A stretch of DNA of 13,102 nucleotides from Planctomycetaceae bacterium (lineage in GTDB: Bacteria > Planctomycetota > Planctomycetia > Pirellulales > UBA1268): the NCBI GenBank assembly GCA_003509235.1, contig DONH01000148.1, forward strand, positions 1 to 13,102, read 5' to 3'. Below the pieces are notes generated by a model. The model saw nothing but the letters and a program-made list of their open reading frames with translations. It was not told the DNA's origin and searched no databases. The position numbers and the translations under genes were made by a program. Below, one piece after another: positions 7,237 to 13,102 of the stretch (position 1 is its first letter; each line of letters begins with the position of its first letter).

Positions 7237-8394
7237 CGCCCTTATGGCACTACTAGAGACATCCATTCGAAACTCTCGTTCCGAGACAAAATATGTGATT
7301 TCTCTGAGTGCTGGCGGCACATCACATGTGGTTGGGTTTTGGAATTCCTGATCTTGCAACCGACCAAAAACAATTAAACCTCGAGATTGCTGACAAATGG
7401 TTCGCATTGCATCATTCAGTCGCTCTTGAGAACCATGATAGTATTTTGAATCTATGAGACGCACGTACGTATCCGCTCCCATCACAAAAGTTGACTGTGG
7501 AAAAACATGAACTTTCTCAATAAAAGTTGGCGCTCGTGAAAGCCAAAGAGTCTTCCCTTCGAATTGCTCTACTCTTCGTGAGACTTCGATATAGTCCAGC
7601 ATTGGTTTGTCCACATTCGTCACAGACAACTCCCATTCGACGGGTCGTTCAGCTATTTCCTCGGCAATGCGGGCCATTGCAAGATGACCCTGGTGGAGTG
7701 GTGCAAATGACCCACTAAAAATAAGTCGATTATTAATCTGCCCTGAACGCTGACGTGCCTGTGCTGCGTCGTTTATTTCAATTGGTGCCTCAACTTTTTC
7801 TGAGCTATATAATTTTTGCCAACTACCTGGTGCTTTATATTCGTCACGAATAATTTCTTCCTCAGCTAAAAGTAGTGATTCCAGTTCCTTTCGCCATGGA
7901 TGATCTGTCGTTTCCGTAACGGTACTGACCAAGACGTCGAGGCAAAGCAATGCAGCAACACGCTCTTCTTCTAATCTACTTCTTGCATTCTTTGTCAGTT
8001 GCAATGTGGCAGTGACCGTTTCTTGGACCCGGTGCGTTGCTACGTGCACCCTGTGCTGGCCTATTTTTGGATTCCTCGATCTCAAACTTGCTGTTGCAGC
8101 GATTCCAATATTGTTGCGACCTTGGCTGGAAAGCCTGACACTCCGCTGCCAGCCAGCAACTGCCAACTGCCTCGTTGTACTATCGCTGCAGTAGGACTCG
8201 GGATTACCACCTAAGAATCCTGCCATAGCTGACTTTGCGTACGGCACAAGGGCTTCAAGCATGACATCACTAGCCCCACCCTGAGCCAGCAGTTGTGGAA
8301 TAACCTGCGTCCCACCTCCTGAAACAATAACTACAACTTGTGCGCCTAAACGGTTTAACAATTCGACTGGAGAAGCAGGAAGAGAAGACTCCAT
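7225..8394 (-). CDS. CinA C-terminal-like domain fused to a NadD-like nucleotidyltransferase
   Basis: This 389-residue protein joins two domains. Residues 20-125 resemble the CinA C-terminal/PncC NMN amidohydrolase fold: VSGGG (24-28), a GGASDVMLEALVPYAKSAM segment (39-57), and GIAATASL with a later IGQHRVHVA. A helical linker of about 80 residues follows. Residues 223-386 form a HIGH-superfamily nucleotidyltransferase, with GSFAPLHQGHLAMA (His234 and His237), MGADTY (305-310) and the C-terminal SSSAIR (380-385), all as in nicotinate/nicotinamide mononucleotide adenylyltransferases. PncC makes NaMN from NMN, and NadD adenylylates NaMN. The fusion could therefore channel pyridine-nucleotide salvage, but this is inference. 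The first domain lacks the usual AESCTGG form of the catalytic-serine motif, so its activity is uncertain. No clear ribosome site precedes the ATG. It is convergent with the decarboxylase and divergent from the secreted protein. Confidence 0.85.
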   Translation of the reverse strand: MESSLPASPVELLNRLGAQVVVIVSGGGTQVIPQLLAQGGASDVMLEALVPYAKSAMAGFLGGNPESYCSDSTTRQLAVAGWQRSVRLSSQGRNNIGIAATASLRSRNPKIGQHRVHVATHRVQETVTATLQLTKNARSRLEEERVAALLCLDVLVSTVTETTDHPWRKELESLLLAEEEIIRDEYKAPGSWQKLYSSEKVEAPIEINDAAQARQRSGQINNRLIFSGSFAPLHQGHLAMARIAEEIAERPVEWELSVTNVDKPMLDYIEVSRRVEQFEGKTLWLSRAPTFIEKVHVFPQSTFVMGADTYVRLIDSKYYHGSQERLNDAMRTICQQSRGLIVFGRLQDQEFQNPTTCDVPPALREITYFVSEREFRMDVSSSAIRANKT

Positions 8395-8587
8395 AGGACA
8401 CCATTGAAACCGCTACTGGGAAATCTGATTTGGAAAAGACTGCACTTATTAGCCTAGTTTGCCCCCTTCGCCAACCCTAAAAAAGGAGCTGCTGTTTGGA
8501 TGCTATTCAAACGGCATAACCACGAACAACTCCAGCATTTTCACTCGTTTTTTGGCGGAGAAAGCACGAACTTGCCGATACCAAAAT

Positions 8588-9079
8588 ATGAGAAATCAAA
8601 ACGTTCACGTACGAATACTTTTACATTGCACAACTATTCCAATAGCATTTCTTGCTGCAACTGTTGCCAGCAAGGCTCAAGACCCCGTGAACCTCCCTCA
8701 AATACCAACTTCTTCTTTGGTGCAGCAATCTGCGAATCTAAATCAAACTGATTTTGAAGTTCCACCAGATGTAACTACTCAATCACTTCTCAAAGAGCTT
8801 GTGCCACGTCGCAGCGATACACTGTCTGATTGGCATCCACAATCTGACCGCCTTTATCAGTGTGGAGAACATCGGATCCTTTGCTCAATTATTCCACCGC
8901 CACCATGTCACCCAACCAAACCACGGTTTCATTTTGATCTTATCGGTGCGACCGGCACTCCCGCGGGTGGGCCACTTTACAACGGCCCATGCTGCCCACG
9001 GGCCAGCAGCCAGACGTATCCAAGACACTTTTTTCGACTACTTCTACTCCCCAAACTACTGGCCAAAGTAAACATTTAA
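8588..9079 (+). CDS. Small secreted protein with probable C-terminal frameshift
   Basis: From the ATG at 8588 this frame encodes 163 residues. An N-terminal signal peptide (hydrophobic core about 9-27, likely cleaved after SKA at residue 30) is followed by a polar stretch (LLKELVPRRSDTLSDWHPQ). A Cys/Pro-rich part follows, with PPPPCHP and then GTPAGGPLYNGPCCPRASS. After about 9020 the frame turns into an implausible leucine/arginine-rich tail. The plus-one frame over the same bases instead reads RRIQDTFFDYFYSPNYWPK and stops at 9071, which looks like a natural aromatic-rich C-terminus. A one-base shift between about 8995 and 9020 would restore it, giving about 161 residues. This could be a sequence error, a real mutation or recoding. 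No good ribosome site precedes 8588. The function is not recognised. Confidence 0.55.
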   Translation: MRNQNVHVRILLHCTTIPIAFLAATVASKAQDPVNLPQIPTSSLVQQSANLNQTDFEVPPDVTTQSLLKELVPRRSDTLSDWHPQSDRLYQCGEHRILCSIIPPPPCHPTKPRFHFDLIGATGTPAGGPLYNGPCCPRASSQTYPRHFFRLLLLPKLLAKVNI

Positions 9080-9156
9080 CAAGTACTCACTGTTTCACAA
9101 CAGTTTAAAAATAATTTTGAAACTGCCTTCAATCAATCATACCAAAGGAGCTCATT

Positions 9157-10236
9157 GTGCGCGTTGCCATCATTGGTATTGGCGCGATAGCAGAGATACA
9201 TGCCCGCGCCCTAGCTGACATTCCTTCCGTAGAGCTTGTCTCAGCTTGCTGTCGTACAGAGAAAAAAGGACTCTGCTTTGCTGAACAACATGGCTGCTCC
9301 TGGTACCCGGATCCAGCACGCATGATTCGTCGAGAAAAGCCTGTTGCAGTGACGATCGCAACTCCTTCGGGCGCGCACCTTGACGTGGCACTCAAGGCAA
9401 TACGGAAGGGAGTTCACGTTCTTTGCGAGAAACCTCTTGAAATCACTACTCGGCGAATCGATCGCATGATAAAAGCGGCCGACAAAGCTGGCGTGAGCTT
9501 AGGGGCGATCTTTCCACAAAGATTTAATCCCGTTTTACAGGCTGTCTATACTGCATCAGCAACCGGCCGATTTGGAGATCTCGCTGTCGCATCAAGTGCA
9601 GTTCCGTGGTGGCGAGATGATGCCTACTACGGAGACGGACGTTGGCAAGGGACACTCGCACTAGATGGAGGTGGTGCCTTGATGAATCAGTCAATACACG
9701 GGGTTGATGCCCTCCAATGGATCGCTGGTGCATCCATGTCTCACATTCCACCTACGGCCAATCCAATTGAAAGTGTCGCTGCTTTCACTGCCTTAAAATC
9801 ACACTCACCAGAATGTATGGAAGTTGAGGACACATGCCTTGCAGTTCTGAAGCTCAAAAATGGCGGTCTCGGTCAATTGCTGGCAACAACAAGCCTTTTC
9901 CCAGGCCAGTTGCGTCGCTTCATCTTTGGTGGCCGTGGAGGAACAGCTGAAATTGAAGAAGAGCAAATTGTGAACTGGCAGTTTGAGGATTCTCATTCTG
10001 ATGATGACTCTATTCGCTCGCGTTTTGGTGGAGCAAGTGGCACTTCAGGAGGTGCTGCTGATCCAATGGCATTAAATTACTCCTGTCATACGAGAAATTT
10101 TTCTGAATTTTTTGATGCTGTATCAGCCGGGATAAAACCAAAACTAGACGGCCACGAAGGGCGGAAGGCTGTTGCAATCATCGAAGCATGTTATAAGTCA
10201 GCGTCAACCGGCAAGATCATTAAACTTGCCGACTAA
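9157..10236 (+). CDS. Gfo/Idh/MocA family NAD(P)-dependent oxidoreductase
   Basis: This 359-residue protein is likely to oxidise or reduce a sugar, cyclitol or nucleotide-sugar carbon using NAD(P). An N-terminal Rossmann domain opens MRVAIIGIGAIAEIHARAL (GxGxxA at 7-12). IATPSGAH and the signature CEKPLE (Lys92) follow. The C-terminal alpha/beta domain holds the family motif GGGALMNQSIHGVDALQW, whose His181 and Asp184 are the expected catalytic pair. The PWWRDDAYYGDGRWQGT segment just before it recalls the UDP-N-acetylglucosaminuronate dehydrogenase (WlbA)-like branch, so that is one candidate reaction. The start is GTG, supported by AAAGGAG 6 bases upstream; an ATG start is not available nearby. 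Length is normal. The isomerase gene begins 35 bases after the stop, so they form a likely operon. Confidence 0.92.
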   Translation: MRVAIIGIGAIAEIHARALADIPSVELVSACCRTEKKGLCFAEQHGCSWYPDPARMIRREKPVAVTIATPSGAHLDVALKAIRKGVHVLCEKPLEITTRRIDRMIKAADKAGVSLGAIFPQRFNPVLQAVYTASATGRFGDLAVASSAVPWWRDDAYYGDGRWQGTLALDGGGALMNQSIHGVDALQWIAGASMSHIPPTANPIESVAAFTALKSHSPECMEVEDTCLAVLKLKNGGLGQLLATTSLFPGQLRRFIFGGRGGTAEIEEEQIVNWQFEDSHSDDDSIRSRFGGASGTSGGAADPMALNYSCHTRNFSEFFDAVSAGIKPKLDGHEGRKAVAIIEACYKSASTGKIIKLAD

Positions 10237-10271
10237 CTCATAATGCCTGGAACACTCTCGGAAACTATCAC

Positions 10272-11093
10272 ATGCAGTACGGAATCTGTAATGAGACGTT
10301 TGGCAACTGGCCGTTGAAACGTGTTTGTGAATTTGCTGCTGATGCTGGATATACAGGAATCGAGATCGCACCGTTTACGTTAGGCAAGAACCCTCATGAG
10401 CTTTCATCAAATCAAAGAGGTGATCTACGTCGCATCATTGCACAAGCTGGCCTTGAATGTATCGGCCTGCACTGGCTTCTCGCAAAAACTGATGGGCTTC
10501 ATATAACTTCTCCTGATGCGGATACTCGAAGTCGGACTATTGCCTATCTGACCGCCCTAGCTCGATTGTGCAGAGACCTTGGAGGAAAGACGCTTGTATT
10601 TGGCTCACCACAGCAACGAAGCCTGATGGCAGATGTCACCGAAGAGGACGCTCATTTATTTTTACAAGAAGTTTTTGGTGCTTTGGTTCCTGTTCTTGAA
10701 GAAACTGATACAGTCCTTGCTCTGGAACCACTTGCTCCAATTGAGACTGACGTCCTTACCACTGCAGATGAAACTCGTCGCTTAATTGATTTAATTGGCT
10801 CACCACACATCCGCCTTCACCTCGACGTTAAGGCGATGGCATCTGAAGATCAGTCAATACCAGAGATCATTCACGCGAGTGCTGTACATCTGGAGCATTT
10901 CCACGCAAATGATATCAATCTTCAGGGACCAGGCTTTGGGGCAATCGACTTTGCTCCAATATTTCAGGCATTACATGAAATATCGTATAGCGGATGGGTA
11001 AGTGTTGAAGTATTTGATTATGCCCCGGGGGCAGAGCGTCTCGCGCGGGAGAGCATTCAATACATGCAACAGGTCGAAGCTGACATTGAGTAG
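10272..11093 (+). CDS. Sugar phosphate isomerase/epimerase (xylose-isomerase-like TIM barrel)
   Basis: This 273-residue protein belongs to the AP-endonuclease-2/sugar isomerase barrel family (PF01261). The expected four metal ligands are visible in order: Glu152 in ALEPLAP, Asp185 in LHLDVKAM, His211 in HANDIN and Glu246 in VSVEVFDY. This matches D-tagatose 3-epimerase, hydroxypyruvate isomerase and inosose isomerase relatives, and the sequence does not choose between them. It lacks a signal peptide and is probably cytoplasmic. A weak GGAA lies 8 bases before the ATG. It sits 35 bases downstream of the Gfo/Idh/MocA gene, a pairing seen widely in sugar and cyclitol catabolism, where one enzyme oxidises the ring and the other isomerises the keto product. 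The specific pathway here is unproven. Confidence 0.9.
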   Translation: MQYGICNETFGNWPLKRVCEFAADAGYTGIEIAPFTLGKNPHELSSNQRGDLRRIIAQAGLECIGLHWLLAKTDGLHITSPDADTRSRTIAYLTALARLCRDLGGKTLVFGSPQQRSLMADVTEEDAHLFLQEVFGALVPVLEETDTVLALEPLAPIETDVLTTADETRRLIDLIGSPHIRLHLDVKAMASEDQSIPEIIHASAVHLEHFHANDINLQGPGFGAIDFAPIFQALHEISYSGWVSVEVFDYAPGAERLARESIQYMQQVEADIE

Positions 11094-11094
11094 T

Positions 11095-11158
11095 GGTCGC
11101 CTTCGTAGCATTGTTTTCAGATCCCTCAAAAAATCTTTAGCGGCGACCGTTTGAAGGG
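11095..11158. repeat. Interleaved inverted repeats after the isomerase gene
   Basis: GGTCGCC (11095-11101) is perfectly complementary to GGCGACC (11142-11148). CCCTCAAA (11123-11130) pairs with TTTGAAGGG (11150-11158) with one bulged A. The two helices interleave, so they either compete or form a pseudoknot-like fold just after the isomerase stop codon. No T-tract marks a standard terminator on either strand. The region lies between convergent genes. Confidence 0.35.
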
Positions 11159-11288
11159 TAAAAAACAGCACAACAACTCAGTTCAGTAAACCGATTGAGA
11201 TCACCCGCATCCGCACACAAAACCTGCTTCTATTTGCTTTTTCTCAAGCATTCAAAGTTTTAGCCCTTGAAAACAGGACCCGATGTAC

Positions 11289-12206
11289 TCAAACCTCATT
11301 TCTCGGTTGCTGCGCACAGGCTTGTGATCCTGGCGGGTCCTCGGACTGCAATGTCGTGTGAGTAATAGCGAATCTCTCGCGCAGCACAGACTGCGCTTCC
11401 TTCAGTGAACTTTTCCGGCTTGACTCAGCAATGACAAGATGAGCTGTCAGCACTACCTCAGATGTACTCACGCCCCACACATGGAGAGCATGAATTTCTA
11501 GTACACCAGGGACTTCGGCCAGTGCATGTGTAACTTCTTTGATATCGATACGACGGGGCACTGCATCCATCGCGAGCCCTACACTTTCAGCGAAGAGATC
11601 CCACGTACCCCAAACAATCACCACAATGATAATGATGCTGACAACTGGATCGATCCATCCAATGCCGGTTGCCATGATGGTCACTCCAGCAAGAACCACA
11701 CCAACTGATACCGCTGCATCAGCTGCCATGTGCAAAAATGCTCCGCGGATATTGGCATCTTCCTTACTACCTTGCATAAAAAGAATTGCTGTCACAGTGT
11801 TTATAACGACACCAATCGCAGCCACCGCAATCATGGTCAACCCTGCAACGGGTGCAGGATCATTGAGTCGAATAATGGCCTCCCATAGTATCACGGCACA
11901 GGCTGCCAACAGCAGTACCGCATTCAAAAAGGCTGCATAGATGGTTGCTCGCCGAAGCCCAAACGTAAATTTCTGACTAGGTGGTCGACGAGCTAGAAAA
12001 CTCGCTCCCCACGCAAGTAAAAGACCCACAACATCGCTCGCATTATGACCAGCGTCAGCAAGAAGGGCTAATGACCCACTGAAAAAACCGAAACCAAACT
12101 CCACCAAGACGAAAATCAGATTGAGACTCACACCAGTCATCATAGCCCGATCAAGACTATCCGGAGTCATTGCATGAGAATGGTTGTGTGAGTGTTGACA
12201 AGACAT
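11289..12206 (-). CDS. Cation diffusion facilitator metal exporter (CzcD/ZitB-like)
   Basis: This CDF-family exporter would move Zn2+ (and perhaps Co2+ or Cd2+) out of the cytoplasm in exchange for protons. It opens with a His-rich metal-binding tail (CQHSHNHSH). Six transmembrane segments follow. The transport-site motifs are ADAGHNASD in helix 2 and HMAADA in helix 5, each giving the HxxxD pair expected for zinc-type members. The cytoplasmic C-terminal domain includes EIHALHVWGVSTSEVVLTAHLVI, typical of the CzcD branch. The ATG at 12206 gives 305 residues. A GTG three codons earlier (12215) has a partial GGA 5 bases upstream and is also possible. The next gene is divergent, and the 150-base gap carries ATCATGGT repeats that might be a regulator site. 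Confidence 0.93.
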   Translation of the reverse strand: MSCQHSHNHSHAMTPDSLDRAMMTGVSLNLIFVLVEFGFGFFSGSLALLADAGHNASDVVGLLLAWGASFLARRPPSQKFTFGLRRATIYAAFLNAVLLLAACAVILWEAIIRLNDPAPVAGLTMIAVAAIGVVINTVTAILFMQGSKEDANIRGAFLHMAADAAVSVGVVLAGVTIMATGIGWIDPVVSIIIIVVIVWGTWDLFAESVGLAMDAVPRRIDIKEVTHALAEVPGVLEIHALHVWGVSTSEVVLTAHLVIAESSRKSSLKEAQSVLRERFAITHTTLQSEDPPGSQACAQQPRNEV

Positions 12207-12241
12207 ACTATTCACAATGGTCCAGTGGAATCATCCTGATG

Positions 12242-12278
12242 ATCATGGTTGCTGCGAAAATCATGGTAGAATCATAAC
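12242..12278. repeat. Repeated ATCATGGT motif in a divergent promoter region
   Basis: ATCATGGT occurs at 12242-12249 and again at 12260-12267, and a related ATCATAAC follows at 12271-12278. The motif lies between the start codons of the metal exporter (minus) and the second oxidoreductase (plus). The copies start 18 and 11 bases apart. Tandem copies in a divergent promoter can be a regulator-binding array, but the motif is short and chance cannot be excluded. Confidence 0.3.
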
Positions 12279-12356
12279 CATTTCCAGCAGCGCTGTCGCG
12301 TTCATTCGCAACGTTGTTTCTTCTATTGGACTGTTTTTCACAAATGAAAGATTCTC

Positions 12357-13102
12357 ATGAACGAAGTACTACGAGCAGCAGTCATTGGCAGTAGTTCCAG
12401 CGGTGGATGGGGACACAATATTGATGAGCTTTTCATAGGGGTGCCCGGTCTTCACACGGTCGCTGTAGCCGACGACATGGACACTGGTGTTACTCAAGCA
12501 CTCAGCCGTCATCGACTCGCTCAGACAACACGTGGATTCCTTGATTGGCAAAAAATGCTTTCAGATATCAAGCCAGATATAGTTGCGATCTGCTCTCGCA
12601 ACATCCAGAACCACGCAGAAATGGCGATAGCTTCGGCCGAGGCCGGCGTTCGTGGCATTTTCATGGAAAAGCCATTCGTGAAATCTGTCACGGAAGCCGA
12701 TGCAGTTGTTTCAGCATGTGAAGAATCAAACACCAAACTCAATCTCGCTCTTGTCAACCGATACTGCCCGACGATTACTGCCATATGGGAATTAATTGCT
12801 GATGGAAAGCTGGGAACATTACTTGAATTACGCGCACGTGGAAAAGAAGACATCCGCGGCGGAGGTGAGGACTTATGGGTGCTTGGTCCACATGTTCTTG
12901 ATCTTATGGTGCACTTTGGTGGTGCGCCTCAGTGGTGTAGTGCGACGGTCACAACAAATGGTAGGCCAGTAGCTCCCAATGATTTCATAACGGGTCCGGA
13001 AGGACTCCCGATGATAGCCGGTGATTGCATTACTGCTTCCTTCGGTCTTGCTGACGGCCCAACTGGGTTTTTTGCAAGTACTCGTGAAGCTGGACTCAAA
13101 CA
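12357..13102 (+). CDS. Gfo/Idh/MocA family oxidoreductase, 3' end outside the window
   Basis: The reading frame is open from the ATG at 12357 to the window edge, giving 248 residues and no stop. The Rossmann start is atypical: instead of GxGxxG it reads VIGSSSSGGWGHNID (9-23), a lengthened glycine/serine loop. This resembles a branch I associate with planctomycetes, having loops such as GHTGRGxYGHG. DIVAICSRN and the signature MEKPF (Lys105) follow. The C-terminal domain contains DLWVLGPHVLDLM, with His179 and Asp182 as the likely catalytic pair. Only a weak GAAAGA precedes the start. It is divergent from the metal exporter and is separated by it from the other oxidoreductase gene. The substrate is unknown. 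Confidence 0.9.
   Translation, partial: MNEVLRAAVIGSSSSGGWGHNIDELFIGVPGLHTVAVADDMDTGVTQALSRHRLAQTTRGFLDWQKMLSDIKPDIVAICSRNIQNHAEMAIASAEAGVRGIFMEKPFVKSVTEADAVVSACEESNTKLNLALVNRYCPTITAIWELIADGKLGTLLELRARGKEDIRGGGEDLWVLGPHVLDLMVHFGGAPQWCSATVTTNGRPVAPNDFITGPEGLPMIAGDCITASFGLADGPTGFFASTREAGLK

Noticed and set aside
8500..8751. Alternative 83-codon frame with GGAG 11 bases before its ATG
   Set aside because: The product is polar low-complexity sequence without a motif, and it overlaps the frame at 8588 that has a clear signal peptide. The ribosome site was kept only as a caution about the true start.
1..13102. Mobile element, prophage, CRISPR or defence system
   Set aside because: No transposase, integrase, terminal repeats, spaced direct repeats, nuclease or toxin-antitoxin pair is visible in any part of the window.

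Overview
This 13.1 kb window looks like part of a planctomycete chromosome, probably from the Pirellulales or a related marine group. This is inferred from gene content, not from a marker gene. The signs are a secreted formylglycine-type sulfatase, two Gfo/Idh/MocA oxidoreductases, a sugar-phosphate-isomerase-like TIM barrel, a small membrane-anchored protein starting MTSRERWTVYPLLFL (a style I associate with planctomycetes), short operons, and moderate, roughly balanced base composition. No rRNA, tRNA, CRISPR array, transposase, phage gene or integration site was seen, so this reads as ordinary chromosome with some unusual genes.

Layout. From 98 to 4614 everything is on the minus strand: an exported S10 serine carboxypeptidase-like protein, an exported sulfatase, a small membrane-anchored protein, and a thioredoxin-fold protein with a WCGDC motif. 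The last two form a tight pair. A 500-base divergent gap (4615-5114) follows. It carries a strong rho-independent terminator on the plus strand with no coding gene before it, preceded by further stem-loops, so it may encode a small RNA or a regulated leader. Next on the plus strand come a two-helix membrane protein (5115-5381) and a thiamine-diphosphate 2-oxo acid decarboxylase (5451-7202) with the full pyruvate-decarboxylase catalytic set. Convergent to these is a minus-strand fusion (7225-8394) of a CinA C-terminal-like domain to a NadD-like nucleotidyltransferase.

A plus-strand block follows: a small secreted protein whose C-terminus appears frameshifted (8588-9079), a Gfo/Idh/MocA oxidoreductase (9157-10236) and a sugar phosphate isomerase/epimerase (10272-11093). 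A minus-strand CDF metal exporter (11289-12206) is divergent from a second Gfo/Idh/MocA protein that runs off the window (12357-13102).

Taken together, the sulfatase and peptidase suggest extracytoplasmic breakdown of sulfated polymers or glycoproteins. The oxidoreductase/isomerase pair suggests oxidation and isomerisation of unusual sugars or cyclitols. The decarboxylase points to 2-oxo acid disposal to aldehydes. The CinA/NadD fusion points to pyridine-nucleotide salvage. Substrates cannot be read from sequence. The parts I find most worth a second look are the structured intergenic RNA candidate, the CinA/NadD fusion and the probable frameshift.
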